Source: Erinaceus europaeus
Taxonomy: Eukaryota > Chordata > Mammalia > Eulipotyphla > Erinaceidae
Assembly (NCBI RefSeq): GCF_950295315.1
Contig: NC_080170.1
Location: 97,897,971-97,961,970 of the forward strand
Length of the DNA: 64,000 nt
Reading direction: 5' to 3'
A program made the translations under genes and the position numbers. Positions 47,147 through 58,383 of the stretch are shown here, piece after piece. Position 1 is the stretch's first letter. Every line of letters begins with the position of its first letter. A model generated the notes under the pieces. The model had not been told where the DNA came from and made no database searches. It was given only the letters and a program-made list of their open reading frames with translations.

Positions 47147-48184
47147 TTAAAAAAATTTTTTATTTAAGAAAGGATTAATGAACAAAAACATAAGGTAGGA
47201 GGGGTACAACTCCACACAATTCCCACCACCCAATCTCCATAACCCACCCCCTCCCATGATAGCTTTCCCATTCTCTAGCCCTCTGGGAGCATGGACCCAG
47301 GGTCGTTGAGGGTTGCAGAAGGTAGAAGGTCTGGCTTCTGTAATTGCTTCCCCGCTGAACATGGGCGTTGACTGGTCGGTCCATACTCCCAGTCTGCCTA
47401 TCTCTTTCCCTAGTAAGGTGTGTCTCTGGGGAAGCTGAGCTCCAGGACACATTGGTGGGGTCTTCAATCCAGGGAAGCCTGGCCAGCATCCTGGTGGCAT
47501 CTGGAACCTGGTGATTGAAAAGAGAGTTAACATACGAAGCAAAACAATTTGTTGAGCAATCATGGATCCCAAGCTTGGAATAGTGGAGAGGAAGTGTTAG
47601 GGAGGTGCTCATTGCAAACTCTAGTGTACTTCTGCTTTCAGGTATATATTTTGCAGTAGTTTATGGATACGTGTGAACATATGCTCTCTCTCACAGAAAC
47701 TGGTGTATATCTAGGTTTTGGGACTTTGTTAGAAAGTGAACCAACTGAGATGAAATTAGAGTATACTATGAAAGGAAAGGTCTCACCCGAGTAATGGAGT
47801 TGAAGGGTTGTCATTCCACATGTGAAGTCTCTGGACACAGTCTGAAGTGAAGCATGTTGAGGTGGCAATCATTGTGTTGGTTAGGTTGTGATCGGCGGAT
47901 GCAATATTATTTGGTTTGGATTGGGAGACGCATACGGGAAAGTGGGCCCTATCCAAGGGTTCCAGGACTGGGGGAAGTAGGGGCTCTATAGTGGAGATGT
48001 GAGGTTCCTGCTGTCTTAGGGTTCAAAAAGACAATCGATAGTTAATGTTATCATCACATTATTTGGTAACTGGGTTAACTTTGAAAAGTCCTTTTGTTAT
48101 GGTTTGCTGTACAGTATCCAGTATCTTGTATATAGCTGTGCTATTGGATGCTTCTAATCTACTTGGTCTAGGCTTTTGAGAGAT
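47147..48184 (-). mobile_element. L1 3' UTR insertion inside provirus
   Basis: The 1,038-bp piece holds only the 3' UTR of the young L1 lineage, with its T-rich edge at the left. Flanks GTGACTCCTCCTTTT (47132-47146) and GTGATCCCTCCTTTT (48185-48199) are a TSD with two mismatches. The GT donor of the intron-like interval is intact, but its acceptor is mutated (TTTTCAA), so this copy was not spliced. Confidence 0.93.
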
Positions 48185-49095
48185 GTGATCCCTCCTTTTA
48201 TGAGTGTTTATCTCAGTAGACTTTCTAATGTTGATTCTGAAAAATGGATATTTAACATATCCCTCAGTTTGCTAAGTTATAATTTATTCCTATCTCTGTG
48301 GACACTGTCATAGGCCTTATATATGCCACCTGTCACACAGAAAGAAACCCATGTTCATGAACACTTTCTCTGCCTTTGCTGCTGAGGTATTCCTTATTAG
48401 ACTATGATCCTAAATATGTTTCTAGATTAAGATTTATTTCTTCTAAACATGCATTTCTCCTGCCTTACTACCCTGTTAGATGAGTAATTGTGGAATGCCA
48501 CAGGTACCCTTAAAGGGTTATTTCTCAGACATGAACAAAACACAAGAAGTTAATATATTTTAAATTTGTACTGCATAATTCTAATCAGATAGCTGCTATC
48601 TGATTAGACCTATTCCTTCTCCTGCAGATGCCTCGTGATTTGTCTAGTCTTTGTGACTGAAATAAAATTACTATCTAAGGCTTAGGGTATGTTTGTTCTA
48701 GTTTACCATTCACAGGTCCTGTTTGGACCCATGCTGAACAATTAAGCCCCTCTCATCTGCAAACTTCTCACAAGAACATAAGCTGAAACATGGATTGCAG
48801 CAGTCCAACACCCTGCATATGCCACAATTGCCACCCAGGAGCCACTTGAACTTGGGGATACCTCTGTAAGACTGTTCTGAGCTTTCCTGAGTGATGGACC
48901 GTCTCTGGGTTAGACCACAGGTCTTCAGGCTAACAGGGCATTATCTTATACCCAGTTATTGCACCCACACGCTGGGGGTTGAAGGCAGAGTTTGCAGGGG
49001 TAAGCCTAGAATCACCAAAGCTTTGCTTATTTCTCCTATGCTCATACAGACTGTACATCTTATCTTGTCCATGTCTATAATCAGAAGTGGGGAAT
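48185..49095 (+). pseudogene. Integrase trace and unassigned proviral sequence
   Basis: A frame at about 48285-48350 reads ISVDTVIGLIYATCHTERNP between stops. This resembles the part of a retroviral integrase core that carries a conserved Asp (here in SVDT). Downstream of about 48450 nothing can be assigned, so env is either deleted or unrecognisable. The stretch ends in a polypurine tract (AGAAGTGGGGAA) abutting the 3' LTR. Confidence 0.45.
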
Positions 49096-49529
49096 TGTCA
49101 CCCCAACAGGAGTTTGGGACTATTAGCATACACATGACATCACTCTGAGGAGGTGCTTCAGAGAAGGAAATGTATAAAAGCAAGGGACTTTGAGCAGGTC
49201 ACTCTTGTCTTCTGCGTCTTCTCCTGGTCAGAAGCATGTCGTCTGGAGGTGCGCCATGGCTACTTCTACTGGGAACTGAACACATGTGACTCTGCTGGCA
49301 GGTAAACTTTTAGACCCCTCTACAGCCATGAGCAACCTTTACCGGAGCTGATAATTGTTTCTTATGGGACTAAAATTTTGATAACTATACTCAGAATTTA
49401 TGGACCTAGTGTATACTTAACCCTTGATGATAAGTGCTTATTTTGCCTTTTACCTGTTTCACCCTGATAAACATTGTATTGTTTAAACCAGTTCCCAGCT
49501 CCCCACTGTGAATCCTTTTACATGTCACA
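49096..49529 (+). mobile_element. 3' LTR of the provirus
   Basis: The LTR begins TGTCAC just after the polypurine tract. TATAAAAG lies at about 49174-49181, with a CTCTTGTCTTCTGCGTCTTC region downstream. It ends at GTCACA, the complement of the TGTGAC that starts the 5' copy. Length is about 434 bp. The exact 3' boundary is inferred from the inverted ends; no matching host duplication was found. Confidence 0.75.
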
Positions 49530-50834
49530 GCAGCCCCCACCAAACCTTTTATAAGTTAAATTACAAGAGAAAATAATATATTTTAGTTCTATATAGACTG
49601 TTTACATATAACATTATGCATGAATATAGAAAGAGAAAATGATACATAAGTGAGCATTTTTGTATATGATTATAAGATGATTTTGGCATTTGTCTAATTT
49701 ATTCAATAGGAAGGCATTTAAAGATTTTTAAAGGGTGAATGGCATAATTCAATTTATAATTCAAACTTACTTCCTGGAGGCAATGTAAAAAATAAGACTA
49801 GAAAGGAGTGAGAAAAGAAGTAGGGTTGTTAGGAGAAAGCATGATTGTAGCTTAGATTAATATAGGAGGGTGGGGGGAAAAGTGAAATTAGACACTTTAA
49901 AAATAATTTACAGATGATTGACTAGATATCAAAAGAAATGATATGAGAAATGTAATTTTTATGAATTGCATATCCTAGGTAGATATGCAAATGTCTTGCA
50001 TATGTATACAAATAATAGTGTTAATTACTAGGAAACTAGCTGTGGGGTTTAAATACCATTATTACTATGTGAAGAACAATACATTTAGTCACTAATTTAG
50101 AAGTTGAATATGCAATTCTGGTACAGAGTAGACTATAGACCTTGGATGTATTTGTATATTATTACCATATTAAATTAATTTTCTAAGGGAAATGTATATG
50201 TTGATAAATTCTAGCTCTAATTTAAGGTACACTGATATTTGGATGAAGCGGAGAAGAGAATCTGGCACAGTTAGATCAGGCTACAAAACTTTAGGATAAC
50301 ATTAGAATACTTCTGGAATTGAAGGAAGATAGTGTTTTGAGAAGGTCAGTAGCTAATATTGTGGAGTAGTGATAAAACAACACATACCGAAGTATGGTCA
50401 TTTGCAGCAGAAGTACACTAGTTAGGACCAAGCATTAGATATCTAAGCTGAACAAATAGCTAACAATAATTTTCTTTCCCTCTTTTCACAAAATTTAATC
50501 ACTGTGTTTTGGAAACCCTTTATTTTTAACATCATGTCAAATGATGGATGTATTTATCCTATGCCTATGGCAGTGCTGCTCTTAAAGCAGCTTAACCGTC
50601 TCTATACTAATCCTGTCCTTTACTATAATTTCCTCAGTATTTCTCACCTAGTTCAGTTATACCTCATCACCACCTACTTTAATGTATACTAGTGCATACT
50701 AGTGCATTAGTTCTTGTAATTTATAGTTTGAATTTTATCACTATCCTCATAAAGCTTGAATGGCTCATTTTCTGTTGAGTTTATGATACACTGCTATGTG
50801 ATAGGGTCAAGCATATACATTAATAAATAGCCTG
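49530..50834. other. Unique AT-rich DNA, no gene seen
   Basis: No repeat family or exon recognised. Confidence 0.5.
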
Positions 50835-50965
50835 GAAGGTAGGGCAATGGATAAAGTGCTGTACTCTCAAGCACAAAATCCCGAGTTCAAATCCCAGCAG
50901 CATGTGTGTCAGAGAGATACTCTGGTTCTCTCTCCTTTTCATAAATAAATAATTAAATATTTTTT
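50835..50965 (+). mobile_element. SINE, type 3, plus strand
   Basis: A tRNA-like head (GGTAGGGCAATGGATAAAGT; B-box GAGTTCAAATCCC) is followed by GAGAGATACTCTGGTTCTCT and an AATAAATAATTAAA tail. Confidence 0.8.
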
Positions 50966-51172
50966 AAAAAATAAAATATATGATAAATTATAAAGTTTTA
51001 ATCATCTTTTCTACCACATCTAAGGAAGATGAATGGTTTATTCATGTCAGTCAGAGGATGGTTCATTTTCTTTTTCATTTCTTTATAATTTCAGTTTACA
51101 TAATGTTGTTCATAACTTAGAAAAACAAGCTATGTTAATTTACACATAGGTATATATACGTATATACATGCC

Positions 51173-51232
51173 ATATATATATATAGAGAGAGAGAGGGAG
51201 AGAGAGAGAGAGGAAGAGAGAGAGAAAGAGAA
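51173..51232. repeat. (TA)n-(GA)n simple repeat
   Basis: A short TATATA run passes into GAGAGA units with GGAAGA interruptions. Confidence 0.85.
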
Positions 51233-51365
51233 TTCAGGGCAAGGAACTGATATGTATCTGTGGGCTTTAAGAGACAGAGATTTGGAAAGTTGTAAAACAC
51301 AAAAAGAAAAAAGTATGCATGTTTGATGAGAGAATATAAGACAAGTATAAAAAAATAGGAAGTTT

Positions 51366-51645
51366 AGGGGAGTCTGTGGTAGCGCAGTGGGTTGGGCGCA
51401 GGTGGCGCAAAGCACAAGGACTGGCTGAAGGATCCCGGTTCAAGCCCCCGGCTCCCCAACTGCAGGGGAATAGCTTCACAGGCGGTGAAGCAGGTCTGCA
51501 GGTGTCTATCTTTCTCTCCTCCTCTTTGTTTTCCCCTCCTCTCTCCATTTCTCTCTGTCCTATCCAACAACAACGACATCAATCATAACTACAACAATAA
51601 AACAACGAGGGCAACAAAAGGGAATAAATAATAAATAAAAAATAT
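51366..51645 (+). mobile_element. Young full SINE type 1 with 16-bp TSD
   Basis: AAAAAATAGGAAGTTT at 51350-51365 and 51646-51661 brackets the element. Head GTGGTAGCGCAGTGGGTTGG with B-box GGTTCAAGCCCC, then CCAACTGCAGGGGAATAGCT, GGTGAAGCAGGTCTGCAGGT, CT-rich block, ACAACAACGACATCAATC and an A-rich tail. It is closely related to 37588-37884. Confidence 0.95.
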
Positions 51646-51661
51646 AAAAAATAGGAAGTTT

Positions 51662-52342
51662 CAATCACAACCAATTTGATACTTTTAAGAGAATTCAGTG
51701 AATATTTGAATTGTTGTTTTAATTACGCAACTGTGTATGTGGTCATCTGTAAATATATCTGATCACTTCTTTTTTCAGCTTCGCTCTCCATCAGTTTGCC
51801 CAGAAATCATAAAACACTGGCAACCGCAGCTTCTACTCATTTAATATATCCTACATTGTGTGATCTCTATTTGTTTCCTCTTGTTTTTTGTCTCTGGAAT
51901 GTCCTTTCTCCTAATGAGTCTGACAATATCTGCCACACTTTCAATGATATAAAATGGCACAGTCTCCATAAAATATTACTTTAACCACACTGTTTCCCAT
52001 CTTATCTTTCAAGATAATTAATGGAACTTGACCTTACTTTGGATATTATTACAGCTATTTGTGGGTATACATGACTTAATCACATCTAATGATCAGAACA
52101 TTAAGAAAAATAGATGATTTCTTAGCCTCGTTTATAGTTGCCTTTCCTATTTATTATAATTGCCTAAATTTTATCATAAACAAATAGCAGTGTGCAACAT
52201 ACCCTACTAAAAGCAATTTTATTACTACAGATAATAAACACTGACATGTTTCATTTAGTAGCATATCATAGACTTCAACTAATAGATGAAACATTTGAGT
52301 ATGAAAATTGCATGACTAAAATTATACTGCATAGTGTTAAAT
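51662..52342. other. Unique DNA, no gene seen
   Basis: No recognised element; short frames only. Confidence 0.5.
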
Positions 52343-52495
52343 TTTTTTTAAAGATTTTATTTATTAATGAGAAACATAGGAGGAGAGAGAAAGAGCCAGA
52401 CATCACTCTGGTACATGTGCTTCCTTGTATTGAACTCGGGACCTCATGCTTGAGAGTACGATGCTTTATCCACTGTGCCAACTCCTGGACCAACA
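52343..52495 (-). mobile_element. SINE, type 3, minus strand
   Basis: TTTTTTTAAAGATTTTATTT, GAGAGAAAGAGCCAGACATC, ACTCTGGTACATGTGCTTCC, GACCTCATGCTTGAGAGTAC and TTATCCACTGTGCCAACTCC, with the head at the right. Confidence 0.88.
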
Positions 52496-53549
52496 TAATG
52501 TTAAATTTACAAATATGTTCATATTCTGCAAGTGTAAATAAATACTATTACTCAGAGAACAGATTTCTTGCTAGTTAAAATTAGGTTAAACAGAAGAAAG
52601 AGTTGCTTCTTCATTTGGTATTTTGAGTCTTAAAACTCAGGTGATAAGCAACAGTGTATTTTCACCATAGGTGGATAATCCCATGTTTAGTTGCTTAGTT
52701 ACCATCTAGGCATAGTTGGCATGTCTGCCTTTCTCCAATCTAGAGAAGATGAGAGACACAGACTCTGGTATGTATTCAAATTATCCTTGGAGACAGGAAG
52801 GAAAATTCTTTACTCTGGAATGTAATCAAGTATCTTTGAGGAGAAATGTTCCCAAGTCTCTTTGGAGCAATTCACCTTTCTTTCTAGCTTCCTAGGCCTG
52901 TTAGATATTTTATCATCTTACAGTCTATGAAATCTTCCCTGAAAATCTGGATAATTCAGAAATAGAAAAATTATTTTTGGAGATTCACACCACAGCATAT
53001 ACTTAATTGTATAACATAAAATGGTAATATTTAAGAACTTTTTAAAAGATATTTTAGATATCATATATGACATTAGAATTTACTATTTAGTTATAGTAAT
53101 ATGAAGAAATATATGATTTGTATATTGCTACTTATGCATCTAAATTTGTATGATCTAAAAGTGTGATTTCTCAGAGCATGTTTCTGTTTTTCTATTGATA
53201 AGTATTCCAACATATAACATATACTAATGTTAAATTCATTACCATAGCAATATCTGAAAGCTAAGAAATATACACACTCAATAGTTGAACTGAATGATTT
53301 AATTTTTTCTAACTTAAGAATGTCAAGTATCATGTTAACTTTATCAACTATATCATTTATTTTTTTTCCACTAGTATAGAAGAATTTCTTTTTTACCAGA
53401 TCTTTTTCAACACTTGTTTCCCTCCATCTCTCTCTCTCTCTTTAATGTATTATATTCTCACAGGTGTCTCCTTATCTTGACTTGGTTTTCTCTGAGAATC
53501 TATGACTTCGACAATTTCTTTTCATATGTCTTTTGGCCATCTGTGTTTC
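52496..53549. other. Unique AT-rich DNA, no gene seen
   Basis: No recognised element or exon. Confidence 0.5.
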
Positions 53550-53910
53550 TTTTCTTTTATTTATTTGTTTATTTTTGTACTATTTTTTATTATTGGGGAA
53601 TTAATGTTTTACATTCAACAGTAAGTACAATAGTTTGTACATGCATAACATTCCCCAGATTTCCATATAACAATACAACCCCCACTGGGTCCTCTGAATC
53701 CTTCTTGGACCTGTATTCTCCCCACCCACCCACACCCAACCCAGAGTCTTTTACTTTGGTGAGATATGCCAATTCCATTTCAGGTTCTACTTCTGTTTTC
53801 TTTTCTGATCTTGTTTTTCAACTTCTGCCTGAGAGTGAGATGATCCCATATTCATCCTTCTGTTTCTGACTTATTTCACTCAACATAATTTTTTTCAAGG
53901 TCCATCCAAT
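53550..53910 (-). mobile_element. Older L1 3' end, short UTR
   Basis: On the minus strand the ORF2 terminus reads MLSEISQKQKDEYG-like sequence (TATGTTGAGTGAAATAAGTC), followed by a short UTR with CAAAGTAAAAGACTCTGGGT. The UTR differs from the long UTR of the young lineage, so this is a separate, older L1 subfamily. Confidence 0.8.
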
Positions 53911-53989
53911 CAGCTTTATCATTCCCTTTACCAATTACCAAGTTAGTTTCCTCAATTTTTATGAGAAATTTATGTCATTGTGAAATTTG

Positions 53990-54162
53990 GCTTTTCTACT
54001 GCTCTGGGCTGATTTTTCCAGATTCAAAAAATAGGTAGATAAATAGTAAGACAGATGGATATCATAGGACCAATGCTTACTCTAATGCAGCAGGTTTAAA
54101 CCTAGTTGGCGTATGTGTCAAAATAAGAACACTAATCAGGTGAGCTATTTTGTCACCGAACT
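53990..54162 (-). mobile_element. Old SINE (GCTCTGGGCTGA family)
   Basis: TTTTCTACTGCTCTGGGCTG, AGATAAATAGTAAGACAGAT, GGTTTAAACCTAGTTGG and AATCAGGTGAGCTATTTTG repeat the order of 34445-34635. Confidence 0.55.
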
Positions 54163-54554
54163 GATTTTTTTTCTTGTTTTCTATCTTCTTCAGATATTTC
54201 ATATAAAATGTAGATTTTAACTTGATAAACTGATATCCTTCCTACTCATTGGTATGGCTGTAGTTTGCAAAAATTTCCTTGGATGGTATTTCTAGAAGAA
54301 AATTGCTAGGGCAGTGTGCCGAGGTGAATTGTAGGACATGGATAATTGTGGGGCTTGATAGTGGATCCCTCCCACTAAGAAGCTGCCTGAATATGGAGTC
54401 ACAGATGCAGACTGGAAAGGCCAGAGCAAGACAGGCAACTACAAGCGCACAGAGTCAATGCTGTTCTGGGAACTGATGGCTGATCTTCCCAGAGTAGACA
54501 GAAGCTGGCGTCCAAATTCTCAGAGCAAATTCCCTGGGATTAAGATTTAGTTCT

Positions 54555-55313
54555 ACCAAGTAGATCAGAAGCATCCAATAGCACATATACAAGATACTGG
54601 ATACTGTACAGCAAACCATAACAAAAGGACTTTTCAAAGTTAACCCAATTACCGAATAATGTGATGATAACATTAACTATCGATTGTCTTTTTGAACCCT
54701 AATACAGCAGGAACCTCACATCTCCACTATAGATCCCCTACTTCCCCCAGTCCTGGAACCCTTGGATAGGGCCCACTTTCCCATATGCCTCTCCCAATCC
54801 ATATCAAATAATAGTGCATCTGCCGATCACAACCTAACCAACACAACTGATTGCCACCTCAACATGCTTCACTTCAGACTGTGTCCAGAGACTTCACATG
54901 TGGAATGACAACCCTTCAGCTTCATTACTCGGTCACCAGGTTCCAGATGCCATCAGGATGCTGGCCAGGCTTCCCTGGATTGAAGACCCCACCAATGTGT
55001 CCTGGAGCTCAGCTTCCCCAGAGACACACCCTACTAGGGAAAGAGAGAGGCAGACTGGGAGTATGGACCGACCAGTCAACGCCCATGTTCAGCGGGGAAG
55101 CAATTACAGAAGCCAGACCTTCTACCTTCTGCAACCCACAATGACCCTGGGTCCGTGCTCCCAGAGGGATGGAGAATGTGAAAGCTATCATGGGAGGGGG
55201 TGGGTTATGGAGATTGGGTGGTGGGAATTGTGTGGAGTTGTACCCCTCCTACCCTATGGTTTTGTTAATTAATCCTTTCTTAAATAAAAAAAAAGATAAA
55301 TAAAATTTAAAAA
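54555..55313 (+). mobile_element. Spliced L1 3' UTR retrocopy
   Basis: A perfect 13-bp TSD AAGATTTAGTTCT (54542-54554, 55314-55326) brackets an L1 3' UTR with A-rich tail. Compared with 27430-28490 it lacks exactly the 272-bp interval that starts GTGAGG and ends CTCTTTTCAG; the junction is ACTCGG|TCACCAGG at 54932/54933. The remaining sequence is collinear. The best reading is that the L1 RNA was spliced before reverse transcription. It is non-coding. Confidence 0.85.
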
Positions 55314-55326
55314 AAGATTTAGTTCT

Positions 55327-55984
55327 GATGCCGCAGAGTTTGAGCGTAGGTCTGCTGTTCTCTGGTAGTGTTTACCATGAGGGCATTTGATGCCCACTCA
55401 CACCCAGTATATATCTGCCATCTTTTTTTTTTTTTTTTTTTTGCCCTAGTGCTGCAAGAGTAAACTCACAGAACTGCAGTGTCAAGGGCCGGTATAATCC
55501 TACCTGTTCCCAAGGACAATTCACATTAATGACTAATTTTACCATCAAGAGCATAAGACATTTGTCACTGGGAAAATATCGACTTTATTTTTTCTGTTTT
55601 CAGTTTCTTCAGCACACAAAGATGAACTGTGATACTCACAGACTATACTAATGTAGACAGATTAAAATTTTACTAGTTATGATAGATTGGATGGATCATT
55701 TAAATCCTTCTAAACTTTTATTTTTATTATGTAAAATAAACTGAGATAGCTGCTGAAGCTTTACTCCACGTGATAGTTATATTTACCAAGGTGAATGATG
55801 GTAATGAAAATTTATAAACTAAAACTACACAACTTCATTAGACATCATCAACAGGGAATGTACCCATCCTTCTATGTTTTGCAAATAAAAAAATAAAAAT
55901 CCTACTTCTAGAAGTGAACATAAAAAAAAAAAGAAAATTGTTGTTTTAACAGTTGAAGCTCAGAGATCTAACAAACCAATGCCT
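55327..55984. other. Unique DNA with a T tract
   Basis: A run of about 20 T at 55423-55442 has no recognisable retroelement body attached. No gene is seen. Confidence 0.5.
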
Positions 55985-56175
55985 GAAGCATTAGGGACCA
56001 GGTGGTAGCTCATTCAGTAGAGCACAGTTACCATACACAAAAACCTGGGTTCAAGTCACTGTATGTGTGTGGGGGGGGTGGGGTGGAGAGACACGGCTTC
56101 AAGACTTGTGGGATAATACTGCAGGTATTTCTCTTTCTCTTTCCATAATTCTTTTTATCACCCTGAATAAAAAAA
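55985..56175 (+). mobile_element. tRNA-headed SINE, type 4-like
   Basis: Head GACCAGGTGGTAGCTCATTC with B-box GGGTTCAAGTCAC, then GAGACACGGCTTCAAGACTT, ACTGCAGGTATTTCTCTTTC and a CCCTGAATAAAAAAAATC tail. A G run at about 56070-56077 is an internal expansion. Confidence 0.75.
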
Positions 56176-56554
56176 ATCATACTAGGAATGATAGAACTGT
56201 GCAAACAATGAGTACCAATGATAAGAAAAAAGAAATCAAACATTTATATTGTATCTTCTTTATAGTAGAAAGTTTAGATATTTAATAAAAAATTACTAAT
56301 TTCTGTTAAAAGAGGAATAATATAAAAACAATATTACTGCCTAGATAAAATTATACTAGGAGGTATGTGAGAAAAAGATAGACAGCATAGTATATAGTAC
56401 AGAAGTAAATGCTTTAATCATAAATTATATATATAAATATATAATGCAATTTGTATATATTATATATTAAAGAAATTAATGTATATAAAACTAAAATAAA
56501 AAGAAATAGGGTAATATCAATAATAACTTTCATTTCCTGTACCAATTACCAAGT
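56176..56554. other. AT-rich DNA, no gene seen
   Basis: Includes short TA-rich runs (56427-56470). Nothing else is recognisable. Confidence 0.5.
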
Positions 56555-56635
56555 TAATTATCTTTTTTTTGCCTTTATGGTTATTAATGGGGCTTGATAC
56601 TGACATTACCAATCCACCAGGTGGCCGTGTTTCTT

Positions 56636-56659
56636 TCTTTCTCCTTCCTTCCTTCCTTC

Positions 56660-56697
<38 letters not shown>

Positions 56698-56816
56698 CTC
56701 TGTGTCTTTCTTTCTACCTTTCTTTTTAACCTTTTTTTCTTTCTCTCTCTTTCCTTTCTTTCTACCTTTTTTTAACCTTTTTTTCTTTCCTTCTTTCCTT
56801 TCTTCTTTCCTTTCTT
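56636..56816. repeat. (CTTT/CCTT)n repeat
   Basis: An imperfect pyrimidine-only tract inside the SINE; multiple unit types indicate repeated slippage. Confidence 0.9.
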
Positions 56817-56954
56817 ACTACTATTAATTTTTACTGGTTAGGACAGAGAGAAAAAGAGGGAGAGAGAAAGACACCTGCAGACTTGCTTCATCCCTTGTGA
56901 AGCATTCCTGCTATAGCTGGGGAGCAGGCCTTGGAACCCTGGTCCCTGGTTTCT

Positions 56955-57038
56955 TTCCTTTCTTCCCTTCCTTCCTTCCTTCCTTCCTTCCTTCCTTCCT
57001 TCCTTCCTTCCTTCCTTCCTCCCTCCCTCCCTCCCTCC

Positions 57039-57101
<63 letters not shown>

Positions 57102-57505
57102 ATAAAAAGGAAACAATAACAAAACCATAGGATAAGAGGGCTACAACTCCACACAATTCCCTGTATCCCATACCCTCCTCTGATAGTTTTCCTAGTCTTT
57201 ATCCCTCTGGGAGTATGAACCCAGGGTCACTATGGGATGCAGAAGGTAGAAGGTCTGGCTTCTGTAATTCCGCTGAATATGGGCTTTGACAGGTCAAGCC
57301 ATACAGCCTGCCTGTCTTTTCCTTGTGGGGTGGGGCTCTGGGGAAACGGGGCTCCAGGACACATTGGTGGAGTCATCTGTCCAGCAAAGTCTGGTTGGCA
57401 TAAAAGATAGCTAACATATAAAGTCAAACAAATTGCTGACTAATCATGATCCTAAAGGCTGGAATAGTTTAGATGAAAAGTTGGGGCATCTCCTTTTTAT
57501 AGTAG
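56955..57505 (-). mobile_element. L1 tail inserted in SINE, microsatellite-converted A tail
   Basis: CCTGGTTTCT occurs at 56945-56954 and 57506-57515, a TSD cut from the host SINE. The first ~145 bases of the insert (56957-57101) are CCTT, CCCT and CTTT arrays. They occupy the place of the L1 A tail, followed by the 3' UTR end (ACAACTCCACACAATTCCCT, then CAGGACACATTGGTGGAGTC). Confidence 0.88.
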
Positions 57506-57575
57506 CCTGGTTTCTGAGCTGGTTCTTGTGCATGATAATATGTGTGCTTAGCCACATGTGTCACCGTCCCCACCC

Positions 57576-58084
57576 CAAGTAGATTCTCTTAATAGTTTCT
57601 TCTTAGAGTTTAATGTGCTAGTTGAAAAAAGACACTTTTCTGAAGATAGTACTAGAAACTCATCTTGTTCTACAGCACAGTTACCCTTAAACTAACCCAT
57701 CAAATTTAATCTAGAATTAACTAACACTTACTTACTTTTAATTTAAAATATTTGTTTAATAAAGGTTTTTCTAGGAATCATGCAATTATTTTATTTTTAT
57801 GGATATTTAGTTTTTTTTTTTCAGTTTTTGGCTATTACAAACAATGCTAACACAATCAATTATATATATTGTATATACTTTCCATAGTGCTTTTAGTTCT
57901 ACCAAGTAATTATTAACAGAATAGAAAAATAAAAGAACCTATGTATGTTAAATTTTGATATTTGCACTTTGCCTTCTCAATAATTGTTCCAGTTTATTTC
58001 TCACCCCTCCTCAAATTATGTATGAAAATGTCTCATTAGACAGATCACCTTGTTCCTAGCACTGTACTAGTCTTTGCTGGAATA
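57576..58084. other. Unique AT-rich DNA, no gene seen
   Basis: No recognised element. Confidence 0.5.
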
Positions 58085-58246
58085 AGCCAAACTTATTTGT
58101 ATTTATTTATTTATTCATTTATTTATTTTACCAGAGCACTGCTCAGCTCTGGTTTATGGTGGTGCAGGAGATTGAAGCTGGGACTTTGGAGCCTCAGGCA
58201 TGAGAATCTCTGTGCATAACCATTATGCTATCTACCTCTGCAGTAT
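58085..58246 (-). mobile_element. SINE, type 2 (GCTCAGCTCTGG family)
   Basis: (TTTA)n left edge, ACCAGAGCACTGCTCAGCTC, TTTATGGTGGTGCAGGAGAT, GGGACTTTGGAGCCTCAGGC and CATAACCATTATGCTATCTA. It is the better-preserved partner of 1566-1752. Confidence 0.85.
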
Positions 58247-58383
58247 TTATTATTTTTAATGCTCATTTTCCCTTGAGAATATTTTGGGTGTACATGAATA
58301 TAAGTTACTTTCTCATGGATATTTTTATGTAAATGCTGAAGCTGAGTTATAATATTCATTTCTTTTTGTTACATTTTATTAAT

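Larger units (their letters stand above)
45233..49529 (+). mobile_element. Defective betaretrovirus-like provirus
   Basis: The same U3 sequence (CCCCAACAGGAGTTTGGGAC...) occurs at 45233-45318 and 49096-49180, marking the 5' and 3' LTRs. Between them lie gag remnants, traces of integrase and a purine tract (AGAAGTGGGGAA) immediately before the 3' LTR. About 3.3 kb remain once the L1 insertion (47147-48184) is subtracted. Most of pol, most of the 5' LTR and the primer-binding site are missing, and I cannot recognise env. Class II/betaretroviral affinity rests on the gag motifs. It is non-functional. Confidence 0.85.
56555..57575 (-). mobile_element. SINE type 1 split by an L1 insertion
   Basis: The left part (56555-56944) has GCCTTTATGGTTATTAATGG, GTTAGGACAGAGAGAAAAAG and CACCTGCAGACTTGCTTCAT. 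It also holds a large CTTT/CCTT expansion (56636-56816) where the TTGTTG block should be. The tRNA-like head (TTCTTGTGCATGATAATATG; GCTTAGCCACATGTGTCACC) is found only at 57516-57575, beyond the L1 at 56955-57505. Confidence 0.85.

Noticed and set aside
52192..52578. 128-codon plus-strand frame
   Set aside because: Its middle is an antisense read of the SINE at 52343-52495 and it has no recognisable motif outside it.
56897..57130. Open frames of repeated FLPSFLPS / KERKKERK residues
   Set aside because: Translation of the CCTT/CTTT microsatellites in different frames.
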